From Catenaria anguillulae PL171 (taxonomy: Eukaryota; Blastocladiomycota; Blastocladiomycetes; Blastocladiales; Catenariaceae), in NCBI GenBank assembly GCA_002102555.1, contig MCFL01000005.1:62001-126000 (forward strand): a stretch of 64,000 nucleotides of DNA. Reading direction: 5' to 3'. The notes beneath the pieces are model-generated. The model did no database searches. It worked only from the letters and a program-made list of their open reading frames with translations, and had not been told where the DNA came from. Of this stretch, positions 36,401-48,400 are shown one piece after another (position 1 is the first letter of the stretch; the number at the start of each line of letters is the position of its first letter). Both the position numbers and the translations under genes were made by a program.

Positions 36401-39400
36401 GTGAGGAGAGACAGTGCCATACTTGTCGACCTCGGGCATGTTGAGATCGTCCACAAAGTAAATGAGCTTCTTGGTTCCTGGCGGGCCAAAGTTTCGACCA
36501 GCCTTCTTTTCAAGCGGCTTCTCCAACACGGGCTGCAGAGACCAGGCCGACGTGTAAAAGTTGAACGGAATGTTGACAATCATGCGGTCTTCGCCATAGC
36601 TCATGAGCTTGTCTTGCATCATGACCGTCTTTCCGCAACCAGCAGTACCAACGAGCAACACGGGTTTCCCATTGTCGGCCAGCAAATCAAGCAAGTAGCG
36701 AATTCGCGTCGTCTCGGGCGTGTGGACAAGCACGCTCTGCAATGGGATCTCTGGGTCAAACTCAAACTTGGGAACACGGTCGGTCCAAGGCAAGAAGCGC
36801 TTGGTTTCGGCGTCGACATAATAGTCAAAGACGGTGCCGTTGGGTGGGAACTTGACTGTTTTGAACTCGGTGTTCCACCACTTGGAAAACTCGTTGCGGT
36901 AGTCAATCATTTGGTCCTGGAAAAGGGCACCACCGAACGACCACACAGCAGCAAACACAAAGTAGATTTCAAACCACTCCTTGTCGCATCCCTTGGGCGT
37001 GTTTTGAGACGTGAGCAATGCCTCGAGAATGCTGCACAATGTTTGAACCATGGAAAAGTCTTCGACGTGGGCCATCTTGAAGCGCCCACTGCGCAAAGCG
37101 TCCAAGCACGGGTTGACGTAGCGCTCAAACAAGACCATGAGCGTGCTCTTTTCCGCCGTGTCCTCACGCTTCTCGAGCCAGGATTGGACATACGGGGACC
37201 AGCCCAGATCGGTCGGGTTGACGTACAAAATGCCAGCACGAGAAACAGTAGCGGGGGTAGCATACTTGAGATCGCCAATTTCGAAAATGAGACGCATGTG
37301 CGGCTTGAGCGGGATGCGCTCGTTGGAAGCCAGCGTGAGCACCTTGTTGTCGTCCATGACCGTGTTGAGCGACTCGATCCAACCGGGGTCAATATCGCCA
37401 TCGAGCACAATCCACTTTGGGTCAGTACCGGGCATGTTGGCAAAGTCACGCATCAGTGAAGAGAAGAGGCCATCCTTCCACTCACGGGTGGATGGGTTGA
37501 TGAAGCCAAACAAGTCATCCGTGGTGACTGCCTTGGGGTCCAAATCGGCAAAAGTACACTTGCGGCCCATGTTGTTGTAGGTCCGGGCAAGCGTCTTCCA
37601 AATCTGCGACTTGCCCGTTGCTGCGTTTCCAATCAAGAAGACACAGTGACGAACGACCAACAACTCCTCGGTTTGTACGACCTTGAGCACAAAGTTCTCT
37701 TCGACTTGAAGCCCATTCTCAAGTGTCGCTTTGCGGATCTCGGACTCAAAGTTCTCGCTCCGGTTCCGGGCAACCTCAATCTTGGGGAACAAGTCGCCAA
37801 TGAGACCCATAAAGACTTGAACGTCGTCTGTGACAATCTTGGGAATGTTGAAATCACGCAAGGCACGCATGAGCACGTGCTCCTCGGGCAAGTTTGGCTC
37901 GGCACGCTTGAGGGAACCAGCAACGACAAGCACAGACTTGATGGCACGCAAACCCCAATCGTAGTGGTCTTGTTTGGAAAGCAATTCGCGGTTCAACTTG
38001 TACAAGGTGTTGAACTTGCGTGCAAGAAGACCTGCCTCAATGAAACCTTCGGCCATGAGCATGATTTCCATGATGAGCTCCAAGTTGGGCACGACCATGG
38101 AGCATGGACGGAACAAGGCCTTGAGATTGTCAGGCAGCTCGGCACGACCAGCGTATCCGGGGTTCATGGTAATGAAAATGCCGACAGTTGACAGCAAGCG
38201 AATGTCTTCTCCCTGGAATGTGAAGCGCTTCTTTTTGGCCTTAGAGCATCCTGGATCGACTTGACTTGCGTAGCAATGACGACAAGACTTCGACGGCAAT
38301 GCGGTTAAACTCGTCAAAGCAACCCCAGGTTCCCGATTGCGACAAGCCCTTGTAAATGTTGCCGACCGACTTGTAATCCATTTGGTCACTGCAGTTAAAC
38401 TAAATCGACGGAAGCACACGGTTGAGATGATTGGATTAGCATGTTTGCTTGCCAAATCGTGATCAAGTGAGACAGGCGGAAAGAAAACGTACCACATAGA
38501 CCATGATTCCCAATGCCTTGCCCAAATCCTTGGTGGTTCGGTCTTGCCAGTACCGGCGGGGCCAGCAGGAGCACCACCCATGACCAAGTGCAATGATTGC
38601 GTGAGCGTAATGTAGCAACGATCTGTGAGAGATGTGACGACCAAACGTGGCGTGTTGCCCAAGTACTCGTAGTTGTAGCGGAACTTTGCATCGCAAATGT
38701 TGGCAAAGCAGTCGTTTTCAATGTCGTCCCAGCGCAAACGCAGCTGTGACTGCCAGCTGAAGCACTGCGCATTCTCGGCCTTTTCCGCAATCAGCTTGGC
38801 CACAATATCACGAGCGTGCACATCGAGCGTACAAACGGCCATAATCATGGAACGGTCGGCCCTCGACAACTCGCCTTGAATTAGGGTAATGAGTGCCGTC
38901 AACTGCGCACATTGCTTCTTGTAGTAGTCCTTGATCGAGTTCTCGTAGCCTTCTTCGAGACGCCCGAATGCCACGTTGACCTCGGTGGTCCACCAAATCT
39001 GAGTCCCAGCAAGCGTGATTTGGGCCGGATAGTCAAAGATCCACTGTTCACGAGGCTTTTCCTCGTAGGTCACAACGGCATCTGACAGCAGAGTACGCAA
39101 CGAGTTCTTCATGGTCGATTCCACGCGGTTGAGCCAAACTTCGACGGGGCCGGTGCACTCGCACGGCTCGGGGAACTTGACATACTCGTCCTCTTTACTG
39201 TACATGCCAATGGCCGTCTTGGTCACCTCGCCGTTGGGACCTTGCTGAAACTCGAGCCGAGCCATGTTGTCAAAGAGCTTGCTGAGATGCACAGCGACGG
39301 CCTGCGGGCGGTTACCCTTGGCGAGAATGTCGAGCAAGTCGGATCCAGAAACGAAGTAGAAACGAGGGAACGCCAAACGCTTGGTCTCGAGATACTCGGC

Positions 39401-42400
39401 CAACGACTTTTCGCACAAAGACAATTGTCCCTGCAGCTTTTCGAGCAGCTCGTAGAGCCCAGCCTTGGTGCAGGCATCGACGGCCTTTGGCGTCTTGGAT
39501 GCCTCGGCCATTAGCGCCTTGTATGTCTTGTCAATGTCGTCAAATCGCTTGGAATCCTCGGGCAACTGAGCACGAATATCTTCCGACCCAATAAAGATGG
39601 ACTCGAGATGGGACCACGTTGTTTGCACCTCGTTCCACAGCGATGTCACGGAATCGACCGTGCCGAGCGTGTTTTGCCACTTTGTGATCTGGTCCAAAAA
39701 GTAGCTGACGTACTTGGAAGTCATCATGTTTTGCAGCATGACTTGGTTGTCTTCCAGGGTCTCGATGAGTTCCTCGGATGTCTTGAGCAGCGGCGTCCCT
39801 GTCGACTCGTGAATCTCGTACGCAAACTCCATGGCAGTCCACGTCTTGGTAAGCTCGTTCAGCACCTTTTCCATGGACAATTCCTTGGTCGCCCGGTCGA
39901 CAATTGCCTTGACGTCATCCTCGTACTTGTGCAACTGAAGCGAGAGCAAGTCTTGGAACTTGAGGTCGTTAGTGAGAACAAATGACACACCCGTGGTCTT
40001 CATGAGCTGCTTCCAATGGCGGTCGCGAATGGCCGACGACCGCAACTCGCCCACGGCACGCAGAGACGTGATCATGTCCTTGACCATTTGGTCCAAGCCA
40101 GAAAACACATCCCAGCCCTTGATTTCCTTGTCCATGCGCCGCAGCTCCTTGGCCAAGTCACGGCACTTGCCGTCCATGACATCCACATCAATCTCGGTCC
40201 ACAATGTTGTGCGCCACTCCTCAAACATGAACGTGACGAGCCCAACAACGTCCCACACTTGCTTGAGCATGCCAATGTCACGGCGGCAATCGCCCAATTG
40301 CTTAAAGTGGGGCAAACTGATCTCGAAAATGTCGCTGCTCTTCTTGATGGCGGCGTGTTCCTTTTCCATGTTGGTTACGTCGTCGTGTGCCGTGTCCAAG
40401 AGCGTGTACGCGTGCACATGGCCAACGGCAAACTTGAAGGGAGCCTTCTTGCGAAACTCTTCGCGGAACTCGTGCACCTTCATTTCAAACTTGTTGCACT
40501 TCTTTTGCAAAGAGTCCACCTCGATGGCTTGCAACGGCGCCACATTGTCGCGGACCGCCGTGGACAGCTTCTTCAGCCCAGACCACTTTTCGGGCAAATC
40601 GTTGAGCAGCTTGACCGACTCCTCTGGTAAATCAACGCCAAATTGCTTGAGCATGTTGACCGTCTTGCGCATGGGATCAAACATATTGTCCGTGTTTTGC
40701 GTGCGCTGCTTTACAGCGTGCAGCAGGTTCATGGCACCGACCAGCGAGTCGTAGTCACCCTCGACAATCTTTGCGCCAAGGCCGTCGTTGGTCGTCTTGA
40801 TAAACTTGGACAAGTCGCTGAGCGTGTTGATGGCATCATCGAGCAAGTACTTGGTCAGCGTGTAGGACCACTTTTTCACGTTGAGGTTGAGCGCCTGCTT
40901 GAGCGGCCGCACATCGACCTTGAACCAACCCGAGAAGACACGTCGGGATCCAGGGCCATGATCTTCTTGTGAATAGCTTCGAATTTTTTGATCTCGAGGT
41001 CAAACCGCTCGAGCTGCTGAGGATTGGTCGTGAGCGACCCTTTGAACTCGTGCGAGTCGTCATGGCTGGCCTCGGCCTCCTCGCCTTCCTCGCCGTTGCC
41101 GCCAGCGCCATTGGCATCGTCTGTGCCCGCTGGCTTTTCGTTGAGGAACCGTTCCATGTACTCGTTGCGGTTCTCGGTCCACAGGTACGAAAACTGGTCG
41201 TAGGACTCGCGGTACGCGACGCACTCTTCCATGATCTTGCGCACACGGAAGCTGACCTCGTCCTTGATTTCATGCAAGTCGTCGTTGGCAATCATCTCGT
41301 TGAGGTAGTTGTTTGCATCAATCATCGCCGCCAAGGCAGCCGTGTCTCCATCGGCTCGACTGGCACCATCCCTGGCGGCGGCCGCGGCCGATCCGTCTGC
41401 ATCCGCCGCACCCGCGGAGGCGTCATGGCCAGCATCAGAATCGCTTGCTGGTTCACCTGCTGACGCACTTCCAGACTGGTTGAGCGGGGAAGACTCGTCC
41501 AAGGCGTGCACAGACGAAACCATGGCGGCCAACCGAGCTTGCTCCTCCGGGTCATGGTAGATGCGCTCCATGAGCGTGGAAATGTTGTAAATCCCGTTTA
41601 ACAAGTCGTTGGCAATCCGCATGACAGAGTTATCAGCCTCGTCCTCCATGGCAGGTGTGAAGAGCAACTGCGTCGACTGCAGCTCCAACTTGGCTTCCAG
41701 CAAGGGTGGCGAATCGGCAGACTTGAGATACGCCATGTCTGTATTGTCAAGCAGGTAGCGCAGCGACAGCTTGATGACGGCCGTGAACCCGTCCTTGACC
41801 AAGTCGTCAATGTAGCGCAAGTACCGCTGCCACTCGGGCGCCTCCTTGTCGACCTTGAGGGCGACGCGCGATTCTTCCAACAGGCCCAAAATCTTGGCAC
41901 CATCCTGCCGCACGTTTTCGTATGCAACCTTGAGCTTAGGCGCCACTTCCTCAACATTCAAGGCCTTCTTGGCATCCTTGCGCTCAATCAACGGATTACT
42001 GCACCACTGCTGCATAATGTCGCTCATCTTGGACACGTTCGACTTGATCAAGTTGAGCGTTGCCGACAAGTTGGTCACTTTTTCACCAAGCTCCTTGATG
42101 TACGGCGCCACCTCCTCGTTACGCCAGTTGAGTGTGGTAAGCGCTTGGTGCACAAAGGCGTCAATGTCGTTGATGGTCGATTGAATCAATGGCCGCTCCA
42201 CCTCGAGCGCCTTGTCCATGACATTGTTGTACAGGCCCGTAATGTGGTTGAGCTGCTCGACAAAGACGCGCAAGGTTTCGCCATTCTTGTACATGTTCTC
42301 GGCCTTTTCGGGCAACTGGAACAAGTAGCCTACGGACGCGTCCTCGGGCGCCTCGCCGGCTCCACCTGCAGCAGCACCCTTGGTTGGCGATGAGCCAGGA

Positions 42401-44876
42401 CCACCGGGCGTCGATGGATGCTGTGCCTGACCCTTCTTGAGGTAGTTTTCAAAGTACTTGACCTCGCGCAACAGTGCCACGACCTTGGGATCAAAGTTGA
42501 CTTGCAGCTTGCCCGACACGCCCTCTTCGGCATCAGGTGCCGTGGGAAGCCGAACCAGCAATGGCTTGGACAAGTTTGCCTCTGAGTCGTCCACAATCGA
42601 CGCGGTCCACTGCAGAAACGCCGACTCTTCAAACGCAACGATATCCGCCATGAGCGCCGCGTGCTTTGCCCGCATGAGCGCAGCTTCCTCAGATTCCCAG
42701 CTCGAGTGATTGAGAGACTGGAGCTTGAAGTAGTTCGAGTCGATGCGCTTGCGCAGCTCGGCGCACCACATGAGCCTGCCCGTCACAGGGGCCATGTTTG
42801 CGTGAATCGGTGGGTCGTCCTTGCCCGCAGCAAACATGTTGGCCACATCGACGAGCTCGGCAATCATGAGATGGATCAGACTGAGATATTTTGGGGCGAA
42901 GTCGGTTTGGATGATTTTGCGGTTGAGCAAGCCAGAGAATGAGTCGAGAAGGCGGAAGCACGTGGCAAGTGAGGAGCAATCGTCAAATGCTTGGCAGAGA
43001 ATTGTTCTGATAGCATTGCGATATGTAAGTCGTCCTCGTCTTGCACAAGTGTCAACACAAAGATAAAAGAAAGAGGAGAACAAACCCAATCCGACGGTCC
43101 AAATCGTCCACAATCTCCCTGAACTTGCCGACATCCTCGACAAACTTCAGCTCCTCCTCTGCCGGATGTTCGGCTCTGGCCGAAATCAAGAGCATGTCAT
43201 ACTTGATGTTCTTGAAGTTCATCATGGCTGCAGAAAACTCGTTAAAGATGGTCACCACCTGCGACGACAAGACCTTGCCCTTTGTTCCGCCGACTTCAAT
43301 CTTTTCCAGCCGCATAAACTCAATGATGGTCTCAAACAGCTCGCCAATGGTCTTGACCCGATCGGCAAACCGGTCAAACCGACCAAACACGACCTTGGTA
43401 TCGAAGTTCCACGGCCGTGGCGAGTCGGCAACCTTGCCGCGATACACATTGAAGACGCCGCGAAACGTGTCGGTAAACTTTTGTGTTGCCCGAACCTTTT
43501 CAATGGCCTCCTCAGGGTCGATCGCAAACAGGTCGTTACCCATGAAGGATTTGGCTTGGTCGATAATGTCGTTGGCGATTTCGCGCAACAACACCGTGAG
43601 TCGTGCGGGCGTGTTGTAGTACTTGGAGTTTTGCCAAATGAGCAAGATGGTGTGGAAAAATGGTACAATAGCTTGGACGAGTTCCGACAGGTCTCCACCT
43701 TGGGTCAGCTTGTCGACATGCGGGCGAAGAGTCTGGAGGTAAAGCGAAATGTCGCCGGCCTCGTCAAGAGCTACATGTTTTGGTGCGCTTTGGGTGAGCA
43801 CGAACGGAATCAACGGGAGGGTGAATACGGCAGAATCCGACGCACCAAGTTTCACATCTTCCACAATTGCCGTAAAGGCCGAATAGTAACTGCTCTTGGT
43901 CTCGTTCAATATCCGCCCAATCTTGGCAATTTTTGGGCCGTTCAGCTGCTCGTAGATACCCTTGAGGTTGGCGGCGCGCGCTTGCCAAAACTCAATCTCG
44001 ACAATGGGGCCTGGGTTCTTGCCTTCCTCAAGAAGTGTCGACGAGGTTGATTGCAATACTTTTTGCACTTGGTGCGACCAATCCATGACGGCCGTTTCTA
44101 GCGCGTGCAGAGCGCCGCCCTTGGTTTCGGATGGCGAGGTCTCCGAGTCGGCGCCTTGAGGCAGCGGCAACATTGTTTTACCCTGGCATGCGTCACAAGA
44201 AAAACGGGATTGAACGCTGAGTAACCGGCGGCTACAACGCCAAGGTCCAGATGTGAGGAGAAACATACCTTGATTAAACCACTCGTCACAAACACGCTCC
44301 CCTGACATGTCCTCAACAACCTGAGCACATCGTTTGCCACGACCTCTGGCCATCCTTCCAAATTGGACTTGTTGCTCAAAATCGGCAAGTACACGTCCTC
44401 GAGAATGGTGCCTAAAAACTCGAGCGGGTTTGACGCCAAATCGCCAATGATAAACTCCTTGTCGAGACGGTCCTTGTTGATAGGCCCGTCGTGTGGCTGT
44501 CCGGCAAGAACCGAAAGCTTGAGAAAGTAGATGACCTTCTTTTTCAACGTGTTGGGAAACTGGGACGAGCCAGAACAAAGGGGACGATCTCGTCACGATT
44601 GCTTAGTGTGAAGAAGAGGCAAGGGAGTGTGTTGTCGTCGAGAAACTTGGTCATGCATTCGCTGTAAGGGAGGTTGGTGTAAGAAGACGAACACTGAAAC
44701 AGAGGAAAACGGTAGCAGCCGCACCAATACTCGGGAACGGTGGTTGTCTTCTTCCACTTGTCCGCCTTGATCTTGAGAATGCGCACGAGCGGGTCACAGA
44801 ACCATTCGAGGCGCGGATCGACCACGAGCTGCGGCGCCTCACCCTCGCCATCCTTGTCCTTGTTCTTGTCCGCCAT
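30492..44876 (-). CDS. axonemal outer-arm dynein beta heavy chain (DNAH9/11/17 type)
   Basis: This ATP-driven microtubule motor forms the outer arm of flagellar axonemes. Exons on the minus strand are 44876-44731, 44661-44269, 44182-43086, 43006-38493, 38399-35123, 35049-30979 and 30904-30492, about 4,640 residues. The tail carries DHC_N1 motifs ([30 protein letters not shown]). The motor has P-loops GPAGTGKTE (AAA1, about 38.55 kb), GNAATGKSQ (AAA2, about 37.6), VGTAGCGKT (AAA3, about 36.6) and VGVGGSGKQ (AAA4, about 35.6). The stalk and microtubule-binding domain lie at about 34.9-34.2 kb. The C-terminus ([28 protein letters not shown]) matches DNAH9/17 rather than inner-arm chains. Two low-complexity insertions sit in the tail. 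About nine one-base frame slips occur (near 44,583, 40,940, 38,535, 38,285, 38,240, 35,985, 35,875, 35,708 and 34,255). Conservation continues across each, so sequence error is more likely than loss of function. Confidence 0.93.
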
Positions 44877-45434
44877 GGCGAATGACGATCAACAATCAAG
44901 TGGCCGGAAGAGAGCGAAAAGGTTTTGGGATGACGCGTGAAAACAGTAATGCTGACGTGAATGGAAAATTGCAATGATCGAACGAGCTGAGAAATTTACT
45001 TTCGAGATAGGTGGCTGTGTCTGTATGCGTGGCGAATCGGGCTGTGCCGATGACAGCTGGGAATGAGGCCGGCGACGATCAATTGAGAGTGGGGCGCGTC
45101 GACAATGAACGCAGCGGACCAGCCGGGTCGGGTTGCGACGGTGCAGGTCAGCCGGAGGGCAAGGAAGCTGACGGCGTAGAATACGGATTGCAGCGAGTTC
45201 TGCGGCTGTATTGCTGGGGTCGCTCGAGCAGTTCGGATGAGAGGATGGATTCGCGATGTCGGCTGGACTGCCATTAGTCGTCCGGCGATCATGGCATCCC
45301 CTCAAGGCAATGGGAAAGGTCTGGACGCGTCAATCGTCTCAAGAACCTATCCAAGTCATTTGCATTGCCATTTGCGAGCATACCGCGTCCAATGGAATAG
45401 CCTTGACCCTCGAACCGTCCTATCGAGAAGCGCA
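44877..45434. promoter_or_regulatory. divergent promoter region, dynein beta chain / dynein-tail gene
   Basis: This 558-base spacer lies between two head-to-head dynein-related genes. The dynein start has a good context (CGCCATGGCG). Two upstream in-frame ATGs for the plus-strand gene (45237 and 45291) read through sequence that does not look coding. I saw no convincing RFX X-box. Shared regulation is inferred from orientation. Confidence 0.45.
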
Positions 45435-48400
45435 ATGTTGTCTGGACGTCCAAGCTCGGCCCACAGTATTCAAGGCCAGGCCACGCGCCGACCGTCATCG
45501 GCTCCAACGCCAGGTCGCCGTGTCGCTGCCCAGTCGTCCGCGGCCGAGGGAGCCTTGGTGAAAAAAGTGACTCTGAAATCGCCAGTTCCGTCTGCCCTCG
45601 TCGCTCCAAAGCCCGTTCGTCCATCTTCCGCCGGATCACCAAAGGTTGGCGCATCGTCAGGTGGCTCACCTGTACCAACAAATCAGCGACCACTGTCGGC
45701 CACGAAACGTCGACTGACCGGCTCGCAATTCATTCCAACGTATACAGCAGATTGGATCGCAGAGATCTACCAGTATGTGGCAAGTTTGCATGTTTTCTCG
45801 GCCCTAGGTGCCAACCAAAACCCCCGCCTGTGATGGACAGATTGGAGCCGACGACAATCACAAAGGGCGAAAACCCTTCTTGTTTCAATACCGGCCCAAG
45901 CCCGCAAGAGAACGAGCATCAAGATGATGGCAAACTTGTGCGCAGCTTGACCCCACATGCTCCTGTCCAAAAAGCGTCGCCATCCCAGAGCGTCCCACAG
46001 TTTCCATCCCCAGCACCCGACCTCGACCCGTACCAAACATCTGTTCACTTGCCTGACCAAAACCGCTTCCAATCGACCTCTTTGACGACATCAATCCGCC
46101 GCGCCCACCATTCCCTAATACCTCTCATGTCCTTCCAGCGCCCATCACCGCGCTGCCGACGTGGCCCAACCAAATTGCTCGGCACTCTGCAGCCCCAACT
46201 GGCACCTCTCTCTTTCACGACCTCGATTGCCCTACATGGACCTATGACTGGTCCATCTGCCACGTTTTGTCATATGATCCACTCACGAACCGATTCCTCA
46301 TCCACTTTCCGACCATCCAAGTCAATAAATGGGTCACTAGACTCAACCTCTGTTTCGACTGCGAATCGCGCACCGCATTCAATGCACGCCGCTCTGCCGC
46401 ATGGCATGCTCGTGCACAGTGGCAGGCGCAAGTCGAAATGTGGCATCAGATTGCAGCCCTTCGGCTGCGCACGCCAGGCATGCCAAGGGACGTGAGCCAG
46501 AGGATTGTGGATCGATTGATGGCCGTGGCGGGTGAATGGAAAGTGATCAAGAAGCGACCAAAGCAAGAGGATTGGGCAGAAAAGTTGAGTGAACACAAGT
46601 GGCATTGGATGTTTGCCATGAAGCAAGCGGCCATGATTGGGCCGACCCGCAATGACAAGGATCTGGTCGCATTTCAAAACGTCAATGCCAACAAGGTCTT
46701 GCCTGGCGACGGGTCGGTTGTTGCATGGAATGGGGCATGGGCATCTGTCACGTCTATCCGTGCATCGTTGATGGATACGCTGGATCACTTGTTTGAGGCA
46801 GAGTTTCCCATTTCATCCAGCACAGCCAGCAGCCGAAATGTCCCCGTCAAGCCCTTTCAAGATTGGTGCAAGGGCATGTCGGCAAAACGCGCACGGATCG
46901 AGCACAAGCTCCTAGTTAATTGGCGAGCTGCCGCGACCAAAGCCATATCGCAAGTTCCCTGCCTCGGCCACATGTACGTCAAGGTCCCTCGGCTGGTGGA
47001 TTGCCTCGTCCACACCCTGTTTCAAGAGGCCGTGGATCGCATGCACTCGGCCACGCTGGACGCCGTCCGTGTGGACCAGGAGATTGGTGCCCCATTCACA
47101 CGGCCAAGGGTAAGCGTTGAAGCAGTGATTGAGAGCTCTGGTGATTCGCAGCACTCGCTCAGACTGGAGCCGACCGCGGTTCAAACCAGGCAGCTCATGG
47201 TTCAGGTTGTCGGCGAATTGCACCAAGCGCTTACCGAACGGTGGACTCCATTTAGTTCGGATCCCAATCTCATCACCACCAACACGGCCAAACCACCTCC
47301 TTCCCCCCAACAACATCGCCATGCGCTGGTCGCGCCTGATCCGACCCCGCCCTCCTCCACCTAGCCCGCGCATACGCGCGCGGCGACTCCCTCATTTCGC
47401 AACTGTCAACATGCTTGTGGCTGCTCGACCCGGGTCCGGAATCCGTATGCTACACACAAGACGCGCCAATCCCAAACTCGGACTGCACCTGGCGCACAGA
47501 CATGCTTTCGCACATCAACACGGTTCTGGGCGACCTGGCGCGGTGCCGCCCAATGCTGTTTGACCGGTCGTCCACTGCCGCGACCGTCGGCGACATTGTG
47601 CACTTTGACGTGGGCACGGCCGTGCGGCGGCTGCGCGCTCGCTGGCGCGTGTGGGACGCATGCTGCCGCAAACAGCTCGCACATGTGTTTCAAACGGCAA
47701 GCGCGCAGCTCGAGCGCATTTACGCGAGTGCCACGCAGACCCTGCACGTTTCGGGCGTGGGCACAGACCCGGGCACATGGACGGTCCTTGCGCAAACACT
47801 TTCGCGGCAGCAGCAACAGCTCGACTTGGCGCATGCAGTGGCTTCACAGCTTGCGACGTGGTGGGCCGTGTGTTATGAACATCAGGTGGATGTGGCGGAT
47901 GCAGACTCGGAGCGGTACTGGTTGGCCAGGGCGATTCCGCGCCAGCTCGCGTGCGAGTACGCCGTGGCGAATGAGGAGCTTGCAAGGGCACGCCGTGATT
48001 TTGTGGCGCGAGTCAGGGTCACGACCGCACACATTGAGGGCAGCTTGGAGGCGCACGGGGTCGAGTTAGCCGACATTGGACGTGAGAAGCAAGCCGGCGA
48101 AGCCGTCAAGGTGGCGAGGAGGGTCGCAGCGCTGCGTGTTAGGGTCGAGAAGCTTGTGGCAGAGCGAGACACCGTGGTCACTGTGCAAACGGCGATCGGG
48201 ATGCGCGCCGAAGAAATGGATCCGGGCCACCATCAGCACGACACGTGGCCTGGGGTCATGGACTTGATGGGCAAAGTGATGCGCGCGAGCAGATTGTGGG
48301 ACACGGCGGTTGCGATTCAGGATGCTCTGGCAACGTACCGCAAGACCTTCTTCACGCAGCTGCCCAGGGATGCGCTTGGCGCCCAGCTGTTGAGCTGGAA

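Noticed and set aside
30492-44876. Dynein heavy chain as a pseudogene
   Set aside because: Conservation is high on both sides of every slip, no in-frame stops were seen outside slips and introns, and the slips share one error-like signature.
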